Part shown: positions 7,787-16,679 of the stretch, in pieces
Layout of the letters: each line of letters opens with the position of its first letter
Numbering within the stretch: the first letter of the stretch is position 1
Origin: Aquabacterium soli
Lineage (GTDB): Bacteria > Pseudomonadota > Gammaproteobacteria > Burkholderiales > Burkholderiaceae_C
Assembly: GCF_003933735.1 (NCBI RefSeq)
Contig: NZ_RSED01000006.1
Location: forward strand, 1-64,000
Length of the DNA stretch: 64,000 bases
Reading direction: 5' to 3'
Made by a program: the position numbers and the translations under genes
The notes under the pieces: model-generated
What the model saw: only the letters and a program-made list of their open reading frames with translations
Databases searched by the model: none
What the model was told of the DNA's origin: nothing

Positions 7787-9006
7787 CAGCGTGCGGCCTC
7801 CACCAGCGCTTCGATCAGCTGCGTCACCTGACCCTCGGTATGAGCGGATGACAGCGAGATACGCAATCGCGCCGTGCCCTTGGGCACCGTGGGTGGCCGG
7901 ATGGCGGGCACCCACACGCCTGAGCGGTCCAGCGCGCCCATGACCAGCAGCGCGGCCTCGTTGCGGCCGATCACCAGGGGCTGGATGGCCGTGTCCGAGG
8001 GCCACAGATCCCAGGGCACGGCCTGCGCCAGGCCGGTGCGCAACTGCTCACGCAGAGAAGCCAGATGCGTGCGGCGCCAACCCTCGGTGGCGATCAGGCC
8101 CACCGACGCACGCAAGGCCTCTGCGATCATGGCGGGCGCGGCTGTGGCGAACATGTAGGTCCGCGCCTTCTGCATGATCCACTCGACCACATCGGGGTGC
8201 CCCGCCACAAAGGCCCCGGCCACACCAGCCGCCTTGCCCAGCGTGGCCATGTAGACCAGGCGGTCCAGGCGGCCCTGCCATGCGGGCGCCACCCCGTCCA
8301 TCGTGGCGATGCCCCAATGCGCCAGTGCGCCTTCGCCATGGGCGCCCAGCACGCCGAAGCCATGGGCATCGTCGATCAGCAGCCAGGCATCGTGCTGCTC
8401 GCACAGCGTGAGCAATGCGGGCACATCGGCGATGGTGCCGTCCATGCTGAACACGGCGTCGGTGATCACCAGCTTGCGCTCGGCCGTGCTCTCGGCCAGG
8501 GCCTGCGCCAGTGCATTCAGATCGCGGTGCGCGAACACATGGATGTCTGCCCGCGACAGGCGCGCACCATCGATCAGGCAGGCATGGTTGAGCACATCGG
8601 AGAAGATCGCATCGCCCTTGCCCACCAGCGCGGGCACCAGGCCTACGTTGGCGGCATAACCCGCGTAGAAGTACAGCGCGCGGGGCAGGCCCACCAGGCG
8701 GGCCAGCTCTTCTTCAAGCGCTTCGTGTGCAGGGCTGTGGCCGCACACCAGCGGCGAGGCGGTGGCACCCACGCCGTAGCGGCTGGCGGCCTGCTGCGCG
8801 GCTGCGATCACCATGGGATGCTGCGACAGGCCCAGGTAGTCATTGCTGCCGAAGGACAGGCGCTGCTGCCCATTGATCAGGTAGGTGGTACCGCGCAGAT
8901 GCTCCTGGTCGGCTGCCAGGTCCTGCGGGGGCAGCAAGGGCGCCACAACGCGACGGCGGCGCAGCAGATGGGCCTGGGCCAGGGATTCGAGTTCTCGGTC
9001 AAACAC
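7786..9006 (-). CDS. bioF: 8-amino-7-oxononanoate synthase BioF (406 aa)
   Basis: PLP-dependent alpha-oxoamine synthase that condenses pimeloyl-ACP/CoA with alanine in the first ring-building step of biotin synthesis. Family stretches: [14 protein letters not shown], the substrate loop [39 protein letters not shown], and the PLP lysine in [12 protein letters not shown]. The frame extends to a GTG at 9066, but those 20 residues ([11 protein letters not shown]) are encoded by a palindromic repeat-like sequence and do not fit the family, so I prefer the GTG at 9006. Neither start has a strong ribosome binding site. bioA and bioD lie 27 kb away in another operon. Confidence 0.9.
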   Translation of the reverse strand: MFDRELESLAQAHLLRRRRVVAPLLPPQDLAADQEHLRGTTYLINGQQRLSFGSNDYLGLSQHPMVIAAAQQAASRYGVGATASPLVCGHSPAHEALEEELARLVGLPRALYFYAGYAANVGLVPALVGKGDAIFSDVLNHACLIDGARLSRADIHVFAHRDLNALAQALAESTAERKLVITDAVFSMDGTIADVPALLTLCEQHDAWLLIDDAHGFGVLGAHGEGALAHWGIATMDGVAPAWQGRLDRLVYMATLGKAAGVAGAFVAGHPDVVEWIMQKARTYMFATAAPAMIAEALRASVGLIATEGWRRTHLASLREQLRTGLAQAVPWDLWPSDTAIQPLVIGRNEAALLVMGALDRSGVWVPAIRPPTVPKGTARLRISLSSAHTEGQVTQLIEALVEAAR

Positions 9007-9015
9007 GGGTGTTTG

Positions 9016-9031
9016 CCCGGCACAGGCCGGG
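9016..9031. repeat. REP-like GC palindrome upstream of bioF
   Basis: CCCGGC-ACAG-GCCGGG forms a perfect 6-bp stem, with a flanking GTTTG/CAAAC pair (9011-9015, 9039-9043). Translated leftward it gives RIPACAGQT, a peptide commonly produced when dispersed REP-type elements are read as protein. Only one copy occurs in this window, so repeat status is inferred. Confidence 0.4.
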
Positions 9032-9090
9032 ATTCGGACAAACCCCAAGGGTACCAGCCCCGGCACCCATGTGCCATCCAGCGCCCTCCA

Positions 9091-10278
9091 TCAAACCAGG
9101 CAAGGCGCCAGCCGGGCCACCGCCTCATGGATCTGTGCCGGTGCCAGGGTCACGAAGGACAGGCGCAGCGCGTTCTGCCTCGCGGCATCAACCGATGAAA
9201 AGAACGGGGCGCCAGGCACATAGGCAACGCCTGCCTCCACCGCTTGCGGCAGCCTCGCCAGGGTATCGACATGCTCGGGCGCTTCAACCCAGAAGAACAT
9301 GCCGCCAGGCGGCACCCGCCAGCGGCAGCCATGCGGCAGGCAGGTGGCCAGGGCATGGGCCATCACGTCACGCTGGATGCGGTAGCGCTCACGCACTGCG
9401 CACAGGTGAGCGTCCAGGTTGAAATCGCCTTGTAGCAGATCGAGGATCAGGCGCTGGTTGAGCCCAGGCGTGTGCAGGTCACAAGCCTGCTTGGCCTGCA
9501 GGAGCTTGCTGCGCAGGGCACGTGCGGAATCGCCCTCGCCACTGGGCATCACCATGTAGCCCACACGCAGCCCCGGTGAGAGCACCTTGGAGAACGATCC
9601 CAGGTAGACCACCTGCTGCGGTGCGCGGCTGGCCAGAGGCGCGGGCGGTGGGGTGTCGTACCAGAGCGCGCCGTAGGGGTCGTCTTCGATCAGCAGTGTG
9701 TGTCCCCGGCGCAGGGACTGCGCCAAGGCCATGCGGCGCAGCTCGCCCAGACACTGTCCGCCCGGGTTCTGGAAATTGGGGATCAGATAGGCCACAGCTG
9801 GGCCTGGATCGCCCGCCAGGGCTTCAGGCAGGGGGCCGTCCTCATCGGATGCCCACGCCATCACGTCCGGCTCGTAGGGCGTGAAGGCCTGCAACGCCCC
9901 CAGGTAGGTCGGCTGCTCCACCAGCACCTGCGCGCCGGGGTCCAGCAGCACCTTGCCCAAAAGATCCAGGCCCTGCTGTGACCCCGTGGTGATCAGCACG
10001 TGTGACGGGTCGATCTGCCAGCCGGGGCGTGACAGGTGCTGCGCCACCCACTCGCGCAGGCCCGGCAAGCCCTCGCTGGTGGCGTACTGCAGTGCGGCTG
10101 GCCCCTGCGTGCCCAGCACCCGGTCACACCCCCGGCGAATCGCCTCCACCGGAAAGGCCTCTGGCGCAGGCAGGCCGCCTGCCATCGACAGGATGCCGGG
10201 GCGTTCGGTCACCTTGAGGATGTCGCGGATGGCCGAAGGGTTCATGCGCCGAGTACGGCTTGCCAGGGCGAAGGTCAT
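9091..10278 (-). CDS. PLP-dependent fold-type I aminotransferase, 2-aminoadipate/LysN-like (395 aa)
   Basis: Aminotransferase without a DNA-binding domain. Visible: ILSMAGGLPAPEAFP at the N-terminus, ITTGSQQGLDLLGKVLLDPG, YLIPNFQNPGG (the PLP-contact Asn/Pro region), IEDDPYG, and the Schiff-base Lys in LGSFSKVLSPGLRVGY. This arrangement matches the LysN/AroT-like subgroup with broad specificity for aromatic amino acids and 2-aminoadipate. The ATG at 10278 has a good AAGGA site; the frame stays open for 26 more codons without support. It is divergent from a MocR regulator that probably controls it. Confidence 0.87.
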   Translation of the reverse strand: MTFALASRTRRMNPSAIRDILKVTERPGILSMAGGLPAPEAFPVEAIRRGCDRVLGTQGPAALQYATSEGLPGLREWVAQHLSRPGWQIDPSHVLITTGSQQGLDLLGKVLLDPGAQVLVEQPTYLGALQAFTPYEPDVMAWASDEDGPLPEALAGDPGPAVAYLIPNFQNPGGQCLGELRRMALAQSLRRGHTLLIEDDPYGALWYDTPPPAPLASRAPQQVVYLGSFSKVLSPGLRVGYMVMPSGEGDSARALRSKLLQAKQACDLHTPGLNQRLILDLLQGDFNLDAHLCAVRERYRIQRDVMAHALATCLPHGCRWRVPPGGMFFWVEAPEHVDTLARLPQAVEAGVAYVPGAPFFSSVDAARQNALRLSFVTLAPAQIHEAVARLAPCLV

Positions 10279-10328
10279 GTGGTGATCCTTGTCTTTGTGG
10301 GGTGCTCTGTGGCACTCTATCGACAACA

Positions 10329-10397
10329 CCAATACAGAACCAGTACAGATTGCCATATCAGATTCCTGACTGTGCTGGCATCAAAACCAATACAGAA
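10329..10397. promoter_or_regulatory. Direct TACAGA repeats in the aminotransferase/MocR intergenic region
   Basis: The 11-mer CCAATACAGAA occurs twice without a mismatch (10329-10339 and 10387-10397), and a further TACAGA lies at 10344-10349, 11 bp after the first. MocR regulators of the GabR/PdxR type bind spaced direct repeats in divergent promoter regions, so this is a good candidate operator for the adjacent regulator. Confidence 0.5.
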
Positions 10398-10409
10398 TCT
10401 GCCGTGACC

Positions 10410-11864
10410 ATGAGCACCGCCTTCGCAGCCCCTCCGCTTTCACGGGACAGCGATCTGCCGCTGGCCGAACAGCTGGCAGGTCGCTTCGCAGAGATGATCC
10501 GCCAGCACCACCTGTCGCCCGGGGCGCGGCTGCCCTCGGTGCGCTCCTGTGCGCAGACACATGGCGTGAGCCCGTACACCGTGGTCGCTGCCTACGACCA
10601 GTTGCTGGCGCGCGGCCTGGTGGAGTCCCGGCCTCAACGCGGCTTCTTCGTGCGGGCGCAGCCCGTAGGTCCTGCACGGGCCACCACGCCGGCGCCCCAT
10701 CCTTTCCAGCCCAGCACGCCCATCGATGCCACCACCCTGATCCGGGGCATGTTCCACGAGCCGGGCACGCGCCCCATGCCGGGTCTGGGCACCCTGCCCC
10801 CAGCGTGGCTGGATGCCGCCATGCTGGGGGCCGCACTGCGCAAGGTGACGCAAGGCGAACGGCTGGAAGCCTTGAGCCTGCATTACGGTGAACCGCAGGG
10901 TGATCAACGCCTGCGCGACGCGCTGTCGCACCGGATGGCAGAGCTGGGCTTGCGCGCCGCACCCGAACAGTTCATCACCACCGTGGGCGCCACGCAGGCG
11001 CTGGACCTGGTGTCCCGCACGCTGCTGCGCCCAGGCGATGCCGTGCTGGTGGACGAACCGGGCTGGGCTGTGGAGTTTGCGCGCCTGGCGCAACTGGGCA
11101 TGCGCATCCTGCCAGTGCCTCGCGGGCAGGACGGGCCCGATCTGGCCGTGCTGGCCCATCTGGCGCAAAGCCATGCTCCCAAGCTGTACGTGACCGTGTC
11201 CGTGCTGCACAACCCTACCAGCGCGATGCTGTCGCCCGGACACGCGCACCAGGTGCTCAAGCTGGCCGAGGCGCATGACTTCCACATCCTGGAAGACGAT
11301 GTCTATGGCTTCCTGGCACCTCCGCACGCCACGCGGATGGCCGTGCTCGATGAACTGCAGCGCGTCATCCTGGTCGGCAGCTTCTCCAAGGCCTTGTCAC
11401 CCAGCTGGCGCGTGGGCTACATCGCAGCGCCCCCAGGGCTGGTGGAGCGCATCGTCAACACCAAGCTGCTGACCACGCTGACCACGGCCCCGCTGCTGGA
11501 GCAGGCCCTCGCCTGGTGCCTGGAGCAAGGCCTGATGCGGCGCCATTGCGAGCGCGTAGTGGCGCAACTCGATGCGGCCCGCACACGCTGCATGCAGCTG
11601 ATCCGCAGCGCCGGCTTCCAGCTGCTCTCGGCGCCGCAGGGCCTGTTCGGCTGGGTGGACGTGGGCGTGGACACTGAACGCCTGGTGATCCCCTTGCTGG
11701 AGGCGGGCTGGCTGATCGCCCCGGGCGCCCTGTTCCATGCCCACCGCCAGCCCAGCACGCTGATGCGCATCAACTACGCCAGCTCGCAGGATGCGCGCTT
11801 CTGGAAGACGCTGCAGGCAGAGGCCATGCGACTCAGCTCCCAGCGCCCTTCGACAGCACGGTGA
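10410..11864 (+). CDS. MocR-family regulator: GntR helix-turn-helix fused to an aminotransferase domain (484 aa)
   Basis: Residues ~15-80 form a winged helix (LAEQLAGRFAEMIRQHHLSPGARLPSVRSCAQTHGVS then TVVAAYDQLLARGLVESRP). Residues ~110-480 are a fold-type I aminotransferase domain with TTVGATQALDLVSRTLL, LEDDVYGFLAP and the PLP lysine in GSFSKALSPSWRVGY. Such proteins use PLP adducts as effectors. The start at 10410 places the helix-turn-helix at the usual position. It is divergent from the plain aminotransferase gene. Its 3' end overlaps the convergent lipoprotein gene by 32 bp. Confidence 0.92.
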   Translation: MSTAFAAPPLSRDSDLPLAEQLAGRFAEMIRQHHLSPGARLPSVRSCAQTHGVSPYTVVAAYDQLLARGLVESRPQRGFFVRAQPVGPARATTPAPHPFQPSTPIDATTLIRGMFHEPGTRPMPGLGTLPPAWLDAAMLGAALRKVTQGERLEALSLHYGEPQGDQRLRDALSHRMAELGLRAAPEQFITTVGATQALDLVSRTLLRPGDAVLVDEPGWAVEFARLAQLGMRILPVPRGQDGPDLAVLAHLAQSHAPKLYVTVSVLHNPTSAMLSPGHAHQVLKLAEAHDFHILEDDVYGFLAPPHATRMAVLDELQRVILVGSFSKALSPSWRVGYIAAPPGLVERIVNTKLLTTLTTAPLLEQALAWCLEQGLMRRHCERVVAQLDAARTRCMQLIRSAGFQLLSAPQGLFGWVDVGVDTERLVIPLLEAGWLIAPGALFHAHRQPSTLMRINYASSQDARFWKTLQAEAMRLSSQRPSTAR

Positions 11865-12714
11865 GGTCGGCGCTCCAGCCCTTCAGGCGGTCGATCACGG
11901 TGCGGCGCTGCTCGGGCGATGTGTGGTTGTGCACCGAGGCCATCATCTGGCAGCCTGCACTGGCCCAACGCAGCATGTCAGCCTTCTGGCGTGGATCGTT
12001 GGGCAGGATGGCATCGAGCAGCAAGGCACGGATCGGCCCCTGGGCCTGCTCGGCCGTGGCCTTCTGGTCGTGCAGCTTGCGCAGCAGGACGATCAGGTTG
12101 TTCTGCACACGTTGGCGCTGCTGATTGACGGCGGCGGCGTCAAAAGGCAGGCGCTCCACCTCGCTGGCGACCTGGCGCCGCTGGTCCTTGTCGAGCCGAC
12201 CATAAAAGCGCTCCAGCCATTTCTCGACGTACTCGGCGGCGGCCTCCTGGCGATCGTCGGCATCCTTGTCCAGGAAGTCATCCGCGAAGTCTTCGTCCTT
12301 TTCCTTGAAATGCTTTTCGAGGTGTTCGATCTGCTTGGGTGTGAGCCCCACCACCACCCGAGCCATCAAGGGGGCTGCGCGATCAGCGCTGGCGCGCAGC
12401 CAGCCTTCGATCTCCAGACGGCGTTCACAGGCCAGCTGCGGCGAGATGTCGCCCACGGCCTCGTGCTGAGCGCGCTCCATGAAGGCGGCAATCTGAGGCA
12501 GCTGCGCCTTGCGTTGCCATGCGAAGAACTCCCGCACCGCTGCGCGGGAAGTGTCTCGCTGCGCACCTTGAAGATCCAGGGCCTTGTTGATGCGCCAACT
12601 CACCAGCGTGGGCGCCTGGTCATACGCCAGCCTCAACACACTGCAGGCCGAAACCAGCGCAATCAGCAGGCCAGCGGCCAACCACATCAACCAACGCGAG
12701 CGGGCATGGGGCAT
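11833..12714 (-). CDS. DUF6279-type lipoprotein (293 aa)
   Basis: Predicted lipoprotein: basic N-terminus, hydrophobic core and lipobox LVSAC near residue 22. The mature part is almost entirely helical and charged, with repeated EKW/DKDQR stretches, and matches the DUF6279 type common in Burkholderiales and Pseudomonas. Function unknown; it is likely anchored in the envelope. GAGGAG abuts an ATG at 12720 and lies six bases before the ATG at 12714, so the latter is chosen. The 3' end runs 32 bp into the convergent MocR gene. Confidence 0.8.
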   Translation of the reverse strand: MPHARSRWLMWLAAGLLIALVSACSVLRLAYDQAPTLVSWRINKALDLQGAQRDTSRAAVREFFAWQRKAQLPQIAAFMERAQHEAVGDISPQLACERRLEIEGWLRASADRAAPLMARVVVGLTPKQIEHLEKHFKEKDEDFADDFLDKDADDRQEAAAEYVEKWLERFYGRLDKDQRRQVASEVERLPFDAAAVNQQRQRVQNNLIVLLRKLHDQKATAEQAQGPIRALLLDAILPNDPRQKADMLRWASAGCQMMASVHNHTSPEQRRTVIDRLKGWSADLTVLSKGAGS

Positions 12715-12849
12715 CGTCATCTCCTCAATGATCTTGTGTGTGAGACTTCGCCTTCGCGTCGCCTCGTGTGTGTCCCCTGTGCCAACGTGAGATTGCCCTG
12801 AGCTGGCAAGCTGTGCACGCCACAGGCCCGCAAAGCCCTGCCGCATGCA

Positions 12850-14304
12850 ATGACTATGAGCCCTCCCTCCCCTGATCAACGCACTGCCATCTCACTGTCG
12901 CGGCGTTTCGGCCCGCGCTGGCGGTGGCTGGTCCTGGCCACCCTGATGATCGGCACCATCGCGTCGATCATGTCATCGACCATCGTGAACGTGGCCGTGC
13001 CGGATCTGATGCAGTACTTCCACATAGAGCAGGCTCAGGCGCAGTGGGTGTCGGCCGGCTTCATGGCGGCCATGACGCTGGCCATGCTGCCCACGCCCTG
13101 GCTGTTGGGGCGGTTTGGCTTTCGGCTCACCTACATGGGCGTGAGCGCCCTGCTGCTGATCGGTGGGGTGGTTGGCGGGCTGGCCGGCAGTTTCGAGCTC
13201 GTGCTGGCCATGCGCGTGGTGGAGGGCATCGCCGCCGGCGTGATGCAGCCCATCCCGTCGATCATGGTGATGCGGGCCTTCGAGCCCACCGAGCGGGGCA
13301 AGGCCATGGGCATCTTCGCGTTCGGGGTGGTGCTGGCGCCCGCCGTGGGGCCGACCATCGGCGGCTTGCTGGTGGAGCAGTTCGGATGGCGCTCGATTTT
13401 CTTCGTGGTGGTGCCGTTCTGTGTGGTCGCCCTGGGGCTGGCCCAACGCTACCTGCCGGACCTGGGCAGCCAGGCCAGCGCGGACGACGAGGACCCGCCG
13501 CGCGTGCCCTTTGATTTCCGTGGACTGCTGCTCGCCACCGTGTCCGTGCTATGCCTGCTGCAAGGCCTGTCGCACCTGCACAAGGCATTTGATCTGGTGA
13601 CCCTGGTCCTGCTGCTGGCAGCCGTGGGCGTGATGGGCTGGTTCGTGCACCACTGCCGCCATGTCGAGCACCCCTTGGTGGACCTGCGCATCTTCCAGGC
13701 CCGTGCCTTCGCGATGGGGGCCGTGGTGGCCTTTGTCTATGGCATGGGGCTGTTCGGCTCGACCTACCTGGTACCGGTGTTCATGCAGACGGCGCTGCAC
13801 TTCACCCCATCGGCCGCAGGTGCGGCGCTGCTGCCCGCCGGCCTGGTGCTGGCCGTGGTGATCCCCGTGGCCGGCCGACTGGCAGATCGCGTGCCACCGC
13901 ACCGCCTGGTCTGCGCTGGCCTGGTGTGCCTGGCAGTGTCCTTCGCCCTGATGGGCACGGTGCAGCCTGGCACGGCCCTGGCCGTGCTGATGCTGTGGGC
14001 CGCCATCGGCCGGCTGGGCCTGGGGCTGGTGCTGCCCTCGCTGAGCCTGGGCTCGCTCAAGGGCATGGATGGCGCACTGATGCCCCAGGCCGTGAGCAAC
14101 ATCAACTTTCTGCGGCAGTTGGGCGGGGCCATCGGCATCAGCGTGGTCAGCATCTTCCTGGAATGGCGGCTGCGCTCGGTGCACCCCACCGACAACAGCT
14201 CGGTGGCGGCCTTTTCGCAGACCTACTGGCTGGTGGCAGCGATCTGCGCCACGGCGGTGATCGCCGCTGCGCGCATGCGCCCCGGCAGAGTCCCGAGTTG
14301 CTGA
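12850..14304 (+). CDS. MFS efflux transporter, DHA2 (EmrB/QacA) family (484 aa)
   Basis: Inner-membrane drug/H+ antiporter-like protein with about 14 hydrophobic segments. DHA2 hallmarks: IMSSTIVNVAVPDLMQYF in TM1, the WVSAGFM segment, motif A-like LLGRFGFR, and motif C-like APAVGPTIGGLLVEQFGWRSIFFVVVP. The substrate is unknown. The second ATG (12856) is an equally good start. No membrane-fusion (EmrA) partner or dedicated regulator lies next to it, so it is probably a stand-alone inner-membrane exporter. Confidence 0.88.
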   Translation: MTMSPPSPDQRTAISLSRRFGPRWRWLVLATLMIGTIASIMSSTIVNVAVPDLMQYFHIEQAQAQWVSAGFMAAMTLAMLPTPWLLGRFGFRLTYMGVSALLLIGGVVGGLAGSFELVLAMRVVEGIAAGVMQPIPSIMVMRAFEPTERGKAMGIFAFGVVLAPAVGPTIGGLLVEQFGWRSIFFVVVPFCVVALGLAQRYLPDLGSQASADDEDPPRVPFDFRGLLLATVSVLCLLQGLSHLHKAFDLVTLVLLLAAVGVMGWFVHHCRHVEHPLVDLRIFQARAFAMGAVVAFVYGMGLFGSTYLVPVFMQTALHFTPSAAGAALLPAGLVLAVVIPVAGRLADRVPPHRLVCAGLVCLAVSFALMGTVQPGTALAVLMLWAAIGRLGLGLVLPSLSLGSLKGMDGALMPQAVSNINFLRQLGGAIGISVVSIFLEWRLRSVHPTDNSSVAAFSQTYWLVAAICATAVIAAARMRPGRVPSC

Positions 14305-14451
14305 ACTGAGGCAGAGCATGTCAGTGGTGTTACGGCTCACCTAGGGAAACCGCTGGAGGTACCGGCGCTTCGTTTGATGGACGATGGTCACACATGTGAG
14401 CCGACTCATGGCTGCTCACTCCGCGCCATCCAACAATCGACAGGGAACCTC

Positions 14452-16635
14452 ATGCGCCATTTCGTACGCTGCACTGCTGTGGCCGTTGCCACCTTCTGCA
14501 CCCACACCGCCCACGCCGCCACTTACTACGTCAACACCAACTCATGGGGTGACGGCAACAGCGGCACCTCCAACTCCTTCCCCTGGAAGACCATCGCAAA
14601 AGTCAACAGCACCGCCGTGTCCGGAGACACCGTGCTCTTCTACCGCGGCGGTGTCTGGAACGAGACGCTGGAGGTCAAGTCGGGCGTCACCTACGGTGCC
14701 TACGGCTCCAACACCCCCAAGCCCGTGATCAGCGGTGCGCGCAACGCTGGCGCACTGACGTGGACGCGCTACCAGCCCGGCCAGAACATCTGGGTGGCCG
14801 TCACGAACGGCTCCGGAACCAACATCGGCACTGGCGCCGTCCGCCACCTTCATCTCAATGGTGCACGCCTGACGCGCGCTCGCTTTCCCAATGTGGGGCA
14901 AGGCGCCTTCACCAACAGCACCTCGGGGGGCAGCCGCTACAACAAGGTCACGGCAACAGGCAACTACACCACCCTCAACGTCGGCACCAATGCAGGCCTG
15001 GCCGGACAGGACATCGTCGGCGCGACGGCATTCGTGCGCACCGTGGGCTCGGACCTGTTCGAGTACACCGTCGATGGCTGGAAGCCGGGCAGCAACTCGG
15101 CGCTGGGCCTGACTTCCAAGTGGCTGCTGGACGACTGGGAGCTCGTGCTGAAATACGACATCGCGGCCGGTGTCGGGTACTGGCTCGAGAACAAGCTGTG
15201 GATGCTGGATTCGCCGGGGGAGTGGTTCTTCGAGGCCGCCACCGCCGCCAACCCGGTCAGCAAGCTCTACGTGTGGATGCCCAATGGCGCATCGCCTGCC
15301 GGTCAGCCTCTGCAGGCATCGACGCTGGCCAGTGGCGTGTCGGCCGTGAACGTCAGCAACTTCACCATCTCGGACATCGAGGTACGCGAGACCTTTGGTG
15401 ATGCCATCTCCATCACGGGCGCCAACACCGCCACCCTGGAAAGGCTTGATGTCAAGCGCTCCGGTCGGCGCGGCATGTCCATCTGGAACTCCAGCAACGT
15501 CACCATCCGCAGCGCAAACATCCAGGACAGCTTCGGCAACGGCCTGTGGCTGGGTGATGCGCGGGGCGGGGCCACCGCGTCCCAACCGGTGGTCAATGCC
15601 AACGTCAGCTTCAGCACCATCAACAACTCAGGCCAGAACGGCCTGGGCATGCCCGGTGCGCACCTGGGCACTGGCGGCTCCTTCATCTACAACACGGTCA
15701 GCAACTCGGCCAGTGCCGGCATCATTGCCCAGAGCGGCACCACGATCCAATACAACACCGTGCTCAACAGCTGCACCGATTTCGAGGACTGTGGCGGCAT
15801 CTATGTGGCACAGCCGCAAAACGACGCGACGAAGCTGAGCAACACCCCTGGCACAGCCCCCTACACTGCGGTGAAGGCCAGCAACAACATGGTCATCAAC
15901 GGCAACATCGTGGTCACGGGCAACGCCAACCCCGACGGCACGCCACACGAAGGCTACGGCGATGTGCGGGGCATTTACCTGGACGACTTCGTCAACGGCG
16001 TGACCGTGAGCAACAACTACGTCTCAGGCATGCGCTACGGCATCATGCTGCACACGACGTTCAACAACACGATCCAGGGCAATCGCCTGATTGGCAACCG
16101 TTCGTTCAACCTCAAGCTCCAGGAAGACCCGGTACGTGACGTGAACAGCCATCTCACGGGCGCCCCCACATCGCAGTACTACAACGGCCAGATGGTGAAC
16201 AACACGATCCAGAACAACGCGATGGTTGCGAGCAAGTCCACCAGCGCTCCGACATTGGCCATTCCGAACATCGTGCAGAACGCCCCAGCGGCCACCGGCC
16301 AGTTGGCGAGCTTCGACCTGAACCGCTATGCAACGCTCAACCCGAACCGGCCGGACATCCTGGTCTACAACTACGGCACCGATGTCACCATCAGCGACAT
16401 GACCCTGGCCAACTGGCAGGCGATCAACAAGGATCTGCAGGGCAGCTTCAGGGCCTACCGGACCGATGGCGAGGCCTACGGCTTTTACACGGCCACAGGC
16501 GCAGACACCCGCACCATTGCGTGCCCGGCGGTCAACCAGGCGAACTGCAACTCATTCGTGAACCTGCGCACCGGCAGCACTGTGACCTTCCCGATCACCT
16601 TGCCAGCCAGCGCGTCGATCATCATCATCCGATAA
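14452..16635 (+). CDS. Secreted right-handed parallel beta-helix protein (727 aa)
   Basis: A Sec signal peptide covers residues 1-22 (ending ...AHA before ATYYV). ATYYVNTNSWGDGNSG...FPWKTIAKVN is the standard opening of pectate-lyase-like beta-helix proteins. Through the middle, repeated Asn-ladder turns (VSFSTINNSGQNG, FIYNTVSNSASAG, TIQYNTVLNS, NMVINGNIVVTGN, VTVSNNYVSG, NTIQGNRLIGN) mark PbH1 repeats. It is probably an extracellular polysaccharide-active or carbohydrate-binding protein, but no lyase catalytic set can be assigned by eye. The ATG at 14452 has an AGGGA site and gives a clean signal peptide; the upstream part of the frame is not supported. No secretion partner lies beside it. 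Confidence 0.85.
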   Translation: MRHFVRCTAVAVATFCTHTAHAATYYVNTNSWGDGNSGTSNSFPWKTIAKVNSTAVSGDTVLFYRGGVWNETLEVKSGVTYGAYGSNTPKPVISGARNAGALTWTRYQPGQNIWVAVTNGSGTNIGTGAVRHLHLNGARLTRARFPNVGQGAFTNSTSGGSRYNKVTATGNYTTLNVGTNAGLAGQDIVGATAFVRTVGSDLFEYTVDGWKPGSNSALGLTSKWLLDDWELVLKYDIAAGVGYWLENKLWMLDSPGEWFFEAATAANPVSKLYVWMPNGASPAGQPLQASTLASGVSAVNVSNFTISDIEVRETFGDAISITGANTATLERLDVKRSGRRGMSIWNSSNVTIRSANIQDSFGNGLWLGDARGGATASQPVVNANVSFSTINNSGQNGLGMPGAHLGTGGSFIYNTVSNSASAGIIAQSGTTIQYNTVLNSCTDFEDCGGIYVAQPQNDATKLSNTPGTAPYTAVKASNNMVINGNIVVTGNANPDGTPHEGYGDVRGIYLDDFVNGVTVSNNYVSGMRYGIMLHTTFNNTIQGNRLIGNRSFNLKLQEDPVRDVNSHLTGAPTSQYYNGQMVNNTIQNNAMVASKSTSAPTLAIPNIVQNAPAATGQLASFDLNRYATLNPNRPDILVYNYGTDVTISDMTLANWQAINKDLQGSFRAYRTDGEAYGFYTATGADTRTIACPAVNQANCNSFVNLRTGSTVTFPITLPASASIIIIR

Positions 16636-16645
16636 GCCGACGTGA

Positions 16646-16664
16646 GGCGGCTGCGAAAGCCGCC
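16646..16664. terminator. Hairpin between convergent genes
   Basis: A 7-bp perfect stem GGCGGCT/AGCCGCC with a 5-nt loop lies between the beta-helix gene stop and the stop of the convergent nitronate monooxygenase gene. It has only a short CTT on the + side, so it is at best a weak bidirectional terminator. Confidence 0.4.
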
Positions 16665-16679
16665 CTTGCCAACGTGATG

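Noticed and set aside
14542..15585. Leftward 347-codon frame inside the beta-helix gene
   Set aside because: The sense strand encodes a signal peptide and beta-helix repeats; the antisense product has no recognisable features.
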